Part shown: in pieces, positions 8,580 to 18,715 of the stretch | Numbering within the stretch: the stretch's first letter is position 1 | Layout of the letters: every line of letters starts with the position of its first letter | Source: Acidisoma silvae | GTDB taxonomy: Bacteria > Pseudomonadota > Alphaproteobacteria > Acetobacterales > Acetobacteraceae | Length of the DNA: 64,000 nucleotides | Assembly: GCF_020618775.1 (NCBI RefSeq) | Contig: NZ_JAESVB010000003.1 | Span: 186,001 to 250,000, forward strand | Direction: 5' to 3' | Notes under the pieces: model-generated | Seen by the model: only the letters and a program-made list of their open reading frames with translations | Told to the model about the DNA's origin: nothing | Database searches by the model: none | Position numbers and translations under genes: made by a program

Positions 8580-8993
8580 ATGCTGCGGTATCTGCTCGAT
8601 ACCAATCTCTGCATCCGCGTGATGCGCGACAGACCGACCGGTCTGCGCGCGCGCTTCAATGCGGAAGCCGAAGGCCTGTGCATCTCAACGATCGTTTTGA
8701 CCGAGCTTTTGCACGGTGCCGGCAAATCGGCACGACCGATCGAAAACCGCCGCGACGTCGAACGGTTTGCAGCCAGACTCACTGTTCTTGCTTTTGACGA
8801 AGCTGCTGCCGCGCATGCCGCTGATATCCGCATGGCGCTCGAGCGCGCAGGCCAGACTATCGGCCCGTTCGATCTGCTCATCGCCGGCCAGGCCCGTGCG
8901 CGGGGCCTAGCCGTCGTGACCGGAAATCTGAGGGAATTCAACCGAGTGCCAGGCCTCTTGTGCGAGGACTGGCTATCCGCTGACCCGAACTGA
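8580..8993 (+). CDS. vapC: VapC-type PIN-domain toxin ribonuclease
   Basis: 137 residues with the PIN fold acidic residues: RYLLDTN (D7), the TELLHG segment (Glu), and IGPFDLLIAGQA with the distal Asp, then VTGNLREFNRV. Family members cut structured RNA such as initiator tRNA or the sarcin-ricin loop. Located directly behind vapB with no gap. All expected acidic residues are present, so it looks intact. Convergent with dnaJ, six bases from its stop. Confidence 0.92.
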   Translation: MLRYLLDTNLCIRVMRDRPTGLRARFNAEAEGLCISTIVLTELLHGAGKSARPIENRRDVERFAARLTVLAFDEAAAAHAADIRMALERAGQTIGPFDLLIAGQARARGLAVVTGNLREFNRVPGLLCEDWLSADPN

Positions 8994-8998
8994 ACCGT

Positions 8999-10144
8999 TC
9001 AGCTTTTGCCGTCGAAGAACTCGCGCACCTTGGCGAAGAAGCCCTCCGCCTCAGGGCTGCCTTTGGCGTGCTGGGTCGCTTCCTGCTCGAATTCCTCCAG
9101 CAGCTCGCGCTGGCGGCGCGTGAGATGCTGCGGCGTCTCGACCGCAACCTGGATATACATATCGCCCCGCGCCGCGCTGCGCAGAACGGAGAAGCCCTTG
9201 CTGCGCAGGCGGAACTGCTCGCCCGATTGCGTACCGGCTGGGATTTTCACCTTGGCGCGCGACCCGTCGATGACCGGCACCTCGATTTCCCCGCCCAGCG
9301 CCGCCTGAGAAATGCGCAGCGGCACGCGGCATAGAATGGTGGCGCCGTCGCGCTGGAAGATGGCATGCGGACGGATGGAGATATGGACATACAGATCTCC
9401 CGGCTGGCCGCCGGCGCCTGCCGCCTCGCCCTCGCCGGTCAGACGAATCCGTGTGCCGTCTTCCACGCCGGACGGCACGGTGATCTGCAAGCTGCGCTCG
9501 CGTGCCACAGTCGCCTGACCATGGCAGACGCGGCAGGGATTGCGGATAACGCGCCCCGACCCGCCGCAGGTCGGGCAGCTGCGCTCGACCAGAAAGAAAC
9601 CCTGCTGCGCCCGAACCTTGCCCATGCCACCGCAGGTCGAGCAGGTATCGCTGGCTGCACGGTCCTTGGCTTCCGAGCCGGTGCCGTCGCAGGCATCGCA
9701 ATTGACCCGGGTCTGAACCTTGATCGTCGATTTGGTGCCGAAATAGGCTTCCGACAGATCGATTTCGATATTGGCGCGAATATCGCCGCCGACCCGCGTG
9801 GCGCGACCGCCGCCACCGCCGCCCCGCCGGCCCATGAAGTCGCCGAACATCTGGTCGAAGATATCGCCAAGGCCACCGGCCTGGGAGAAGTCGAAGCCAC
9901 CGGCACCCGCACCGCCATTCTCGAAGGCAGCATGGCCGTAGCGGTCATAGGCCGCACGCTTCTGCTCGTCCTTCAGGATCTCGTAGGCCTCGTTCACTTC
10001 CTTGAACTTGGCCTCGGCCGCCTTGTCGCCCGGATTGCGATCCGGGTGAAACTGCATCGCCAGCTTGCGATAAGCCTTTTTGAGGTCGTCCGCGCTCGCG
10101 TCGCGCGCCGCGCCCAAGGTCGTGTAATAGTCGTTCTTCGCCAT
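8999..10144 (-). CDS. dnaJ: molecular chaperone DnaJ
   Basis: 381 residues, full length. J domain at 1-70 with the essential HPD in [10 protein letters not shown], Gly/Phe-rich region, then four zinc-finger repeats [24 protein letters not shown] and CRVCHGQA, and the C-terminal substrate-binding barrels. It delivers unfolded clients to DnaK and stimulates its ATPase. It lies downstream of dnaK on the same strand, with 156 bases and a hairpin between them, so it may be partly read through from dnaK or have its own promoter. Confidence 0.98.
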   Translation of the reverse strand: MAKNDYYTTLGAARDASADDLKKAYRKLAMQFHPDRNPGDKAAEAKFKEVNEAYEILKDEQKRAAYDRYGHAAFENGGAGAGGFDFSQAGGLGDIFDQMFGDFMGRRGGGGGGRATRVGGDIRANIEIDLSEAYFGTKSTIKVQTRVNCDACDGTGSEAKDRAASDTCSTCGGMGKVRAQQGFFLVERSCPTCGGSGRVIRNPCRVCHGQATVARERSLQITVPSGVEDGTRIRLTGEGEAAGAGGQPGDLYVHISIRPHAIFQRDGATILCRVPLRISQAALGGEIEVPVIDGSRAKVKIPAGTQSGEQFRLRSKGFSVLRSAARGDMYIQVAVETPQHLTRRQRELLEEFEQEATQHAKGSPEAEGFFAKVREFFDGKS

Positions 10145-10228
10145 AGAATGCCCTCAGCCCTTTACCGGCCGCAGCGGCGCCTTCTGCTTGTCAGCGAGCC
10201 GCTTATCCAACCAACCCCCATGCAAGGA

Positions 10229-10262
10229 AGACGCCTGCGCCTCGGATGAAGCGCAGGCGTCT
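10229..10262 (-). terminator. hairpin between dnaK and dnaJ
   Basis: AGACGCCTGCGC and GCGCAGGCGTCT form a perfect 12-base stem with a 10-base loop, 38 bases after the dnaK stop. On the minus strand it is followed by TCCTT, a weak T-run, so it is probably a partial terminator or processing hairpin that sets a dnaK to dnaJ ratio. Confidence 0.55.
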
Positions 10263-10300
10263 CTCACGTCACAGAGATGCTAATCCGGAAAAAGCCCGGA

Positions 10301-12223
<1,923 letters not shown>

Positions 12224-12292
12224 GCTTAGTCTCCTTTATAAGCGGGGGCGGCCGACCCGAAGCATCGGAGCCCCCCTTGGGAACAACTTTAA

Positions 12293-12324
12293 CCTAGATA
12301 GCTTCGCGACTTTGCCAAGACAAG
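12293..12324 (-). promoter_or_regulatory. sigma-32-type heat-shock promoter of dnaK
   Basis: On the minus strand CTTGTC (12324-12319) is followed after 17 bases by CTATCTAGG (12301-12293). This fits the alphaproteobacterial RpoH consensus (CTTG, 17-18 bases, CYTATNT). It lies about 70 bases upstream of the dnaK start. Confidence 0.55.
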
Positions 12325-12331
12325 ACGGCAT

Positions 12332-12348
12332 TGCCCAAATTTTGGGCA
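12332..12348. repeat. palindrome in the grpE-dnaK gap
   Basis: TGCCCAAA and TTTGGGCA flank a single T. It lies just upstream of the heat-shock promoter and downstream of grpE, so it could be an operator or a short hairpin. It is not a CIRCE element. Confidence 0.4.
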
Positions 12349-12385
12349 TTGCCGCCGAATCCCACCGACTCGCGCAAGATTGGCC

Positions 12386-12943
12386 TCAGGCCTGCTCAGC
12401 CGGCGCCTTAGCCACGACCACCATGGCCGGACGCAGCAGGCGCCCGTTCAGGGTCCAGGCTTGAGTCCAGGCCTGGACGACGGTGGCGGGCGGATGCTCG
12501 ACCGTTTCCAGCTCGCTCATGGCCTGATGCAGATTGGGGTCGAACAGCTTGCCGGTCGGGTCATCCGTCTGCACGCCGTTGCGCTCCAGGGTCGCCACGA
12601 AGCTGCGCTCGATGCCTTCGAAACCGTCCCGCAGCTTGCCGATGATCTCGGCCTCGCCCTCGGCACGCGGCGGCAGGCTGGTCAGGCCGCGCTTCAGATT
12701 TTCGGCAACTTCCACAACGTCCTTGGCAAATTTCTGCACGGCGAAAAGCCGCGCGTCTTCGACCTCGCGCTTGGTGCGGGCACGCAGATTGGCCATTTCG
12801 GCCTCAGCCCGCATCCAGTTGTTGCGCATCTCGTCACGCTCGGCTTCCAGCGTCGCCAGCCGGTCCTCGATCGAGAGTTCGGCGGCGGGAAGGTCGATGG
12901 GCTCTTCAGCCGGATTGGTATTGGGATTTTCAGTTTCGGTCAT
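12386..12943 (-). CDS. grpE: nucleotide exchange factor GrpE
   Basis: 185 residues from ATG 12943. An acidic N-terminal tail is followed by the long dimerisation helix (about 25-85: LATLEAERDEMRNNW, then EMANLRARTKREVEDAR), and the beta domain with FDPNLHQAMSELE and the terminal GRLLRPAMVVVAK motif. It releases ADP from DnaK. Encoded immediately upstream of dnaK on the same strand but separated by 162 bases that hold a heat-shock-like promoter, so dnaK can also be expressed alone. Confidence 0.97.
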   Translation of the reverse strand: MTETENPNTNPAEEPIDLPAAELSIEDRLATLEAERDEMRNNWMRAEAEMANLRARTKREVEDARLFAVQKFAKDVVEVAENLKRGLTSLPPRAEGEAEIIGKLRDGFEGIERSFVATLERNGVQTDDPTGKLFDPNLHQAMSELETVEHPPATVVQAWTQAWTLNGRLLRPAMVVVAKAPAEQA

Positions 12944-13071
12944 GGGCCCTGACTTAGGTTTGAGAAAGGCACCGTGCAAGCGCCGGATACACGAAATTGC
13001 GATCTGCCAGATACGCATGGCGCGAATTTCGTCAACCGTCTCGCATCAGACCACCGCGTGACGGAAAGCCG

Positions 13072-14400
13072 TCATCGCGGCAGCCAGACGCTGAAACGGG
13101 TGCCCTGGCCTTCTTCGCTGGTAATGGTCAACTGGCCGCGATGGCGGTTCACGATATGCTTGACGATAGCCAAGCCAAGTCCGGTGCCGCCGACCGCGCG
13201 CGAGCGGCCTTTGTCCACACGGTAGAAACGTTCGGTCAGGCGCGGCAGGTGGGCTTTGGGGATGCCCGCGCCGTCATCGGCGACGGCCATGACGACGCCG
13301 GGGCGGATCGGCCAGGGCATGCCGGAGACAGCCTCGACGGTCAGCGTGATGCAGCCGCTTTCGCGCCCGTATTTCAGCGCATTATCGAACAGATTGCTGA
13401 GCACCTGGGCCATCTGGTCGACGTCGCCCGGCACCGGCGGCAGATCGGCCAGGCGCAGATCCAGCCGCACCCCGCGCGCGACGATGCGCGGCTCGAAGGC
13501 GGCCAAGGTCCGCTCCACCAGGTCGCTGAACAGGATCTTACCCTGCGGCGGCTGATGCTCGGACAGCTCGATCCGCGACAGGCTGAGCAGGTCGTCGATC
13601 AGCCGGTTCATGCGCGCGGCCTGCTGGGCCATGATGTCCAGAAACCGCTCGCGGGCCGGCAGGTCGTCCTTGGCCGGCCCCTGCAGAGTTTCGACGAAGC
13701 CCATCAGGCTGGCCAGCGGCGTCCGCAACTCGTGGCTGGCATTGGCCACGAAATCGGCCCGCATGCGCTCCACCGCCCGCTCCCGCGTGTGATCGACGAG
13801 CAGGACCGAGACGTGACGCTCCTCATACAGGCCGCCGTCGAGCGGCGTGACCATGGCATGGATTTCCCGCGTGACGGGCGCGGCGAACAGCAGATCGGCG
13901 GCCTGCGGCGTATTGGTCGCCAACGCACGGTCGATGGCGCCCCGCAGCAGCGGGTGGCGCAGCACGGCGGCCGTATCATCGCCGACCGTTTGCCGCGCGG
14001 CCTCGTTGGTGCGCTGTACCGTCCCGTCCGCCGTCACCAGCAGCAGCGGTTCGGGCAGATGTTCGATGATCGCGCGCTCTGCGTCCAACTGGCCTTCCAG
14101 CCAGACCAGGCGTTCGCGCGTCCTGATGACAGCCTGGCCCAGAAAGGTGCCAACCCGCTCGATCTCCGGCAGGCGCGGCGGATCGGTCGGCTCTCCCGTC
14201 ACCACCCGGCGCAGCCGCTCCAAATCCTGCCGCCACAGGAAGGCGACGACCATCGCCGCCAGCATTTCCACGACAATCAGGACCAGCACGATGTCGAGCG
14301 GCGCGGTGCCGGCCAGAACCATCAGGATCTGGCCCAGAACCGGCACCGCCAGAATCAGGAGCATCCACCGGCCAAGGCCGGGCACCCGCGGGTTATCCAT
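13072..14400 (-). CDS. PhoR-like membrane sensor histidine kinase
   Basis: 442 residues. Two N-terminal hydrophobic segments (about 11-31 and 35-55), a PAS-like domain (about 110-200), HisKA with the phosphorylated His223 in ANASHELRTPLASLMGF, and a HATPase domain with DNALKYG, VADDGAGIP and GTGLGLAIVKH. This layout is that of PhoR, the phosphate-starvation kinase. No phoB, phoU or pst gene is adjacent, so its partner is elsewhere and the specific signal is unproven. Sits between grpE and a PBP-activator gene on the same strand. Confidence 0.85.
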   Translation of the reverse strand: MDNPRVPGLGRWMLLILAVPVLGQILMVLAGTAPLDIVLVLIVVEMLAAMVVAFLWRQDLERLRRVVTGEPTDPPRLPEIERVGTFLGQAVIRTRERLVWLEGQLDAERAIIEHLPEPLLLVTADGTVQRTNEAARQTVGDDTAAVLRHPLLRGAIDRALATNTPQAADLLFAAPVTREIHAMVTPLDGGLYEERHVSVLLVDHTRERAVERMRADFVANASHELRTPLASLMGFVETLQGPAKDDLPARERFLDIMAQQAARMNRLIDDLLSLSRIELSEHQPPQGKILFSDLVERTLAAFEPRIVARGVRLDLRLADLPPVPGDVDQMAQVLSNLFDNALKYGRESGCITLTVEAVSGMPWPIRPGVVMAVADDGAGIPKAHLPRLTERFYRVDKGRSRAVGGTGLGLAIVKHIVNRHRGQLTITSEEGQGTRFSVWLPR

Positions 14401-14441
14401 GATGCGATACTCTGGCGACGCGGGTGGTCATGAAGGGTGGA

Positions 14442-15686
14442 TCAGCTTCCGGAGGCGAAGGATTTGGGCGCCGGCTGCACGATCTGCGCGCCATCCTGGG
14501 ACACCTGGAACACCGCCAGGCCGCGCTTGACCGACCCATCCGCACCCAAAGCCACCAGCCCATCCGCCCCGGCGAAGCCCGAGGGATTGGTCAGCGCCGC
14601 CTGATCGATCTGTCCGTTCTGCGTCGTCACACGGGCGATGGCACCGGCATCGAAGGCGATGGCCGCAATGCCCGAGGGCGCACCGCCATAGGCCTGGGCA
14701 TAGCTGGACTGGAAGCTGGCCCCCACGGCCGGATCGGGCGCCGCGTAAAGCGCGCCCCGGAAGCCGGCGGCAGCGACGGCAGCCGGATTGGCCGCCCAAA
14801 GGCCCGGCCCCAGCACCAGAACCGGGCCGGGATTGACGTCGTAATAGGGCATGAGCGACGCCAACTCACCCAGGCCGCTGCCGGTTTCGGCCACCAGCAA
14901 CGCCTGGAAGGGCGGCGGCGGAATAGGGGTGCGGGCCAGTTTCGCGGCCTCGCGTCGGCCTTCCACCGTATGCGACCCGCGCAGGCTCTTGATCTGCGCA
15001 TCGATCGGTCCACGACGGCCGGCATAGTCCGACAGGCTGCGCAGGGCGGAATTCATCGAGGAAAAGCTGGAATAGGTTTGCACCTGGCCATTGCCGCCCG
15101 CATTTTGCAGAGCGCGGGCCATGGCGTCGCCCAGCGGATTTTCGGGCAGCAGGGCTGCGACCTGACCGTGGCCCTGTGCGCTCGCGGCCTGGGTCAGCGC
15201 CCGCACCTGTTCGGCCGGGGTGATGCCCAGCGCCCACAGGCCTGGGCGGGCGACCGAAGAATCCGAGGTCAAAGCCAGCACATCGACATGAGCCGGACCG
15301 GTGACACCGGCGACGGCGGCGGCTTCCGAATTGGTCAGCGGCCCGATGATGACGCCGGCACCGTCGGCAATCGCCTTCTGCGCAGCCGCCACGGCACCTT
15401 GCGGTGTGCCGCCGGTATCGAGCACGTCCAGTCCACTGCCACCCGTCGCGCCCAGGCCGAGCTTGGCGGCATTGACGAGTTCGGTCGCGATCCCCGCATA
15501 GGGGCCGGTGATCGGGGCCAATATGGCGACACGGCTGCCCGCCGGCGCTGGCAGCGCAGCTGCACCGCCGCCGGTCAGACCTTGCGGCGCGCCGGGGCCA
15601 GCGCCCATGCTGGGAGACCCGTAAGGTACAGCGCAGCCCGCGAGACCGAGGGCCGCGAGGAGAGCAGATGCCGGAGCTAGACGCAC
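14442..15686 (-). CDS. LpoA-like penicillin-binding-protein activator lipoprotein
   Basis: 414 residues, GTG start at 15686 with GGAGGA upstream. The lipoprotein signal ends in LGLAGC (lipid-anchored Cys18). The rest is a type-I periplasmic-binding fold (about 55-400: VAILAPITGPYAGIATE, AQKAIADGAGVIIGPLTN) as in LpoA/YraM, which activates the peptidoglycan synthase PBP1A. It is divergent from rsmI, the same neighbour as lpoA in E. coli, which supports the call. The first 19 bases overlap the rsmI coding sequence. Confidence 0.83.
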   Translation of the reverse strand: MRLAPASALLAALGLAGCAVPYGSPSMGAGPGAPQGLTGGGAAALPAPAGSRVAILAPITGPYAGIATELVNAAKLGLGATGGSGLDVLDTGGTPQGAVAAAQKAIADGAGVIIGPLTNSEAAAVAGVTGPAHVDVLALTSDSSVARPGLWALGITPAEQVRALTQAASAQGHGQVAALLPENPLGDAMARALQNAGGNGQVQTYSSFSSMNSALRSLSDYAGRRGPIDAQIKSLRGSHTVEGRREAAKLARTPIPPPPFQALLVAETGSGLGELASLMPYYDVNPGPVLVLGPGLWAANPAAVAAAGFRGALYAAPDPAVGASFQSSYAQAYGGAPSGIAAIAFDAGAIARVTTQNGQIDQAALTNPSGFAGADGLVALGADGSVKRGLAVFQVSQDGAQIVQPAPKSFASGS

Positions 15687-16606
15687 TTCAAAATCCTCCG
15701 TCGGAGCAGGAGCCGGTTCAGCCCGCCCTTGGCGTCTGGCCGAGCGTGAACGGCAGCCCTGCCCAGCTTGTGCTGGTTTCTACACCGATCGGCAACCTGG
15801 GGGATGTGACAAGTCGCGCGATATCGGCCTTGAGATTGGCCGATATTGTGCTTTGTGAAGATAGCCGTGTCACGCAACGCCTCCTCTTTGCCTTGGGACT
15901 GAAAGCAAAGCTGGAGAGTTTTCACGATCATAACGAGGAAAGCCTGACACCGCACCTGCTGGAAGCGATGCGGAACGGCCGCAAATTCGCCCTCGTCAGC
16001 GATGCCGGGACGCCACTGATGTCCGACCCCGGCTTCCGGCTGGTCCGCGCGGCTGTCGCCGCAGGCCTGGGCGTCACGGCACTGCCCGGCCCCAATGCGG
16101 CGGTGACGGCACTGACGCTGTCAGGCCTGCCGCCGCACCCTTATCTGTTTCTGGGCTTTCCGCCGCCGCGCGGTGCCGCGCGCCGTACGGCCTTCGCTGC
16201 CTTGCGCGCAGCCGAGACCGCCGGCCTCTCGGCCAGCATGATCTGGTACGAAAGCCCGCATCGGGTGGCCGAGATGCTGGCCGACCTTCAGACCGTCTTC
16301 GGCGACCGTCCGGCGGCGCTGGCGCGCGAGTTGACGAAGCATTTCGAGGAGGTGCGGCGCGGTCCGCTCTCCACCCTCATCGCCGGGGTCGAGGCCAATC
16401 CACCGCGCGGGGAAATCTGCGTCGTGCTCGGCCCGCTCGACCCCGACGCGGACGAGCCCGAATTCGATCTCGACGCGCGACTGCGCGCCGAGCTTAGCCG
16501 CACCCGGTTGAAAGAAGCCGTTGCCCAGGTCGCGGCCGAGACCGGCCTGCCCCGCCGACAGGTCTATGCCCGGGCCTTGGCGCTGTCCGGCGAGACCGAA
16601 AGCTGA
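15668..16606 (+). CDS. rsmI: 16S rRNA (cytidine1402-2'-O)-methyltransferase RsmI
   Basis: 312 residues; AGGAG precedes ATG 15668. Tetrapyrrole-methylase fold: VLVSTPIGNLGDVTSRA, LCEDSRVTQRLL, the FHDHNE loop, VSDAGTPLMSDPG and ALPGPNAAVTAL are RsmI signatures. It 2'-O-methylates C1402 in the ribosomal P site using SAM. An unusual N-terminal extension of about 33 residues precedes the core and includes the segment overlapping the divergent lipoprotein gene. The usual downstream neighbour yraN is absent here. Confidence 0.96.
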   Translation: MPELDALQNPPSEQEPVQPALGVWPSVNGSPAQLVLVSTPIGNLGDVTSRAISALRLADIVLCEDSRVTQRLLFALGLKAKLESFHDHNEESLTPHLLEAMRNGRKFALVSDAGTPLMSDPGFRLVRAAVAAGLGVTALPGPNAAVTALTLSGLPPHPYLFLGFPPPRGAARRTAFAALRAAETAGLSASMIWYESPHRVAEMLADLQTVFGDRPAALARELTKHFEEVRRGPLSTLIAGVEANPPRGEICVVLGPLDPDADEPEFDLDARLRAELSRTRLKEAVAQVAAETGLPRRQVYARALALSGETES

Positions 16607-16681
16607 TTTTAAATCAAAGATGATCTATCAAGTGTGTGGGAATCCGCGCTAGATCGTTTTCTGTCCAGCCAGAACAGCTCT

Positions 16682-16769
16682 TTTCGTCATGCCCGGCTTT
16701 ATGCCGGGCATCCAGGCGTATTGATACCGCTGCGACTGGATCCCCGAGACAAGCCCGGGAATGACGAAA
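16682..16769. repeat. 88-bp palindromic intergenic repeat (MITE/REP-like)
   Basis: The ends TTTCGTCATGCCCGG and CCGGGAATGACGAAA are 15-base inverted repeats with one mismatch. Inside lies a hairpin TGCCCGGC/GCCGGGCA (16689-16710) and the sequence CTGGATCCCCGAGACAAG before the right end. Elements of this type (GTCATTCCCGGGCTTG family) are widespread between genes of alphaproteobacteria. It lies between the ends of rsmI and the RTX-like gene and may also act as a terminator. Confidence 0.7.
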
Positions 16770-16833
16770 TCTTTTGTAAATCCCTTTGGATTTTGCGAAA
16801 GCCGTTTCACTCAAATAAAGCACGTCATCGCAA

Positions 16834-17649
16834 TCAGAAAAGTTTGTGATCCAGCCCAGTCAGCGTGATCTTCGTGCCGTCCGTCAGCGTAATGACGTCA
16901 CCACCTTTCGTTAAAGTCTCAGAGGCGACCGGTATCGTGCTGCCATAGCCGGTGAACTCGATCTTATCATGGCAGGAACTGAAGCCCTGAACGACCTCCG
17001 TTCCACCGGCATGACCCGCGATGAAGTCGAAGATCTCCTTGCCGCTGCCGGCCGAGATGGTGGAAGCGCCGCTGCCGCCGAAGATGGTCGCGCTGCCGGC
17101 CCCAATCGTCGCAGCCGCCGTGCCGGACCCGGTGAAGAACTGTTCAGATTGGGAGCTTGCACTGCCGTCGAAGCTAATCTTGCCGCTGCCGCCGACGACC
17201 GTGGTCGGCCCTGTGCCGGCATAGGCGGCGGTCGTTCCCGATCCACCGACCAGAAGCGTGGCACCGGCACCACCGACCAGGGTCGCATTGCCGGAGCCCG
17301 CCGAAAAAGTTGTCGTCCCGTGACCGGATCCGCCGAACAGGGTGGCACTTCCCGCACCGGCCTGCACCACGGCATTGCCGGTACCCCCGGTGAAGAACAG
17401 TGACCCGGCGCCGCCGTCTACCACAACCTTGCCGGAACCACCGATGATGGAATCGTTGCCCTCCGCCAGAACGGTGCTGCTGCCTGAACCTCCGTTCAAC
17501 AGCAGGGTCGTATTGCCGGCGAGAAGATAGGTCGCCGACCCGGCACCGCCCACAAGGATATCGTTGGACGCAAAGTCAAAAACCTGACTGATCGTTCCAG
17601 GAATAAAGTTATAGGATACCGTTCCACCAATGACGGTAGATTCACCCAT
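16834..17649 (-). CDS. glycine-rich RTX/hemolysin-repeat-like protein
   Basis: 271 residues. From about residue 30 to 195 the protein is a chain of 8-10-residue units of the form GGSGSxTV, GGAGSLFF, GAGSATLFGGSG, predicting a beta-roll or beta-solenoid. The repeats resemble RTX GGxGxDxUx units but almost all lack the calcium-binding Asp. The C-terminus (FDFIAGHAGGTEVVQGFSS, then ITLTGLDHKLF) looks like the end of type I secretion substrates, and there is no N-terminal signal peptide. No ABC/HlyD/TolC genes are adjacent. Probably an exported, surface-associated protein; function unknown. Confidence 0.75.
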   Translation of the reverse strand: MGESTVIGGTVSYNFIPGTISQVFDFASNDILVGGAGSATYLLAGNTTLLLNGGSGSSTVLAEGNDSIIGGSGKVVVDGGAGSLFFTGGTGNAVVQAGAGSATLFGGSGHGTTTFSAGSGNATLVGGAGATLLVGGSGTTAAYAGTGPTTVVGGSGKISFDGSASSQSEQFFTGSGTAAATIGAGSATIFGGSGASTISAGSGKEIFDFIAGHAGGTEVVQGFSSCHDKIEFTGYGSTIPVASETLTKGGDVITLTDGTKITLTGLDHKLF

Positions 17650-18148
17650 CTCACAACTCCTCAGTTATATATTTGCTAATTTAAATTTGTCAGAATTATC
17701 TGAGTCATAATAATCATGTTTCGAACACGTTCGAAAAAATGTAGCAATATATTGCGATAACGGACCTAGAGGATAAAATACCGCGTTGCAACAGAAAGTA
17801 TTAGTACTTTTGACATAAAGATTTTGGTGTCAAAGGATTTTGCCCACTATCCGTCAAAAAATTGATGGCTGACGCAATCTTTGTCCGGGCGTGCCTTAGC
17901 CCCGATCCAGACGGTGACAGTTTCGTGTCATGGACCTTTGCTTGCATCAGGCAAGCTTTACGCACAACAGACAAAGTAATCCTTGCCATATTCGAGCGCT
18001 GGCACCGATTTTTGATGCAAAGACCAAAGATTTGTTGTGTGAATCACGTCACGCGGCCCGCCGCATTGCGCGGGCGCCGCCTCTTCTGAAGAGGCAAAAA
18101 TATCAGCCTGGTATGCGGCCAGGGCGAAGATTAGGTTGTTTTATCACT
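17650..18148. other. 500-base gap without a convincing gene
   Basis: AT-rich in its first 230 bases, unlike the rest of the window. It holds the TTTCGAAC palindrome (17719-17736) upstream of the RTX-like gene and a 7-base-stem palindrome GCCTCTT/AAGAGGC (18079-18095). Open frames of 62 and 75 codons exist but have no recognisable features or ribosome sites. Confidence 0.6.
17719..17736. promoter_or_regulatory. perfect palindrome upstream of the RTX-like gene, candidate operator
   Basis: TTTCGAAC-AC-GTTCGAAA, an 8-base perfect inverted repeat, 70 bases before the start of the minus-strand gene at 17649, in an AT-rich region. The geometry fits a dimeric repressor or activator site. Confidence 0.45.
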
Positions 18149-18538
18149 TTACTGCCGGCGACATAACGACGCTTGGCCCTGGGCGATTTTGATTTTTTCT
18201 GCGAGCGTCAGCTTCGTCACCGGCTTGCCGACGATCGGCACATGCCGGAACCGATCCGCGATGGCCAGCCCGTCCCCATAGCCGGTCACAAAGACGAAAG
18301 GCACCGCGAGTGCCATCAGCCTGTCGGCGACCGCCTCCGATGTCTCATGACCCAGATTGAAGTCGAGCAGTGCCAGATCGGGCGTTTTCATCGCGATGAG
18401 GCGCGTTGCCTCGGCAACGCCGGAGACCATCCAGCATTCCCCGGCGCCGAGGTCGTGCAGCATGTCTTCCATATCGAGCGCGATCAACACCTGATCCTCG
18501 ACGACAAGGACGGACTGCCCCTCAAGCATGGGCGGCAT
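18149..18538 (-). CDS. single-domain response regulator receiver protein
   Basis: 129 residues from ATG 18538 (in-frame GTG/ATG codons up to 18634 would add an atypical 32-residue N-terminus). CheY-like receiver only: acidic pair E14-D15 in VLVVEDQ, phosphoacceptor D59 in LALLDFNLG, the Thr in FVFVTGYGDG and the Lys in IVGKPVTK. No output domain, so it acts through protein contacts; similar stand-alone receivers are common in alphaproteobacteria beside HWE-type kinases. No kinase is adjacent. Confidence 0.85.
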   Translation of the reverse strand: MPPMLEGQSVLVVEDQVLIALDMEDMLHDLGAGECWMVSGVAEATRLIAMKTPDLALLDFNLGHETSEAVADRLMALAVPFVFVTGYGDGLAIADRFRHVPIVGKPVTKLTLAEKIKIAQGQASLCRRQ

Positions 18539-18715
18539 CTTCTGCGCGGTCACGACGAAAAACTGCCCCAGCGCGCGGGCGTACACGGTATTTTGGGGCA
18601 CACAGGCACTGGTTTCCTCATGAACTTCAACCACTTGTGTTCACGAGTAACATAGAAGCCGCAGGGCGTCGGTCCACTTGTAGACGGTTCGACCAAAGTA
18701 ATAGGAGAGATGCGC

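Noticed and set aside
17801-18089. Two short open frames (62 and 75 codons) in the AT-rich gap
   Set aside because: They overlap on opposite strands and have no ribosome site or recognisable composition.
18539-18634. N-terminal extension of the receiver protein
   Set aside because: The extra 32 residues do not match receiver domains; the ATG at 18538 fits the family.
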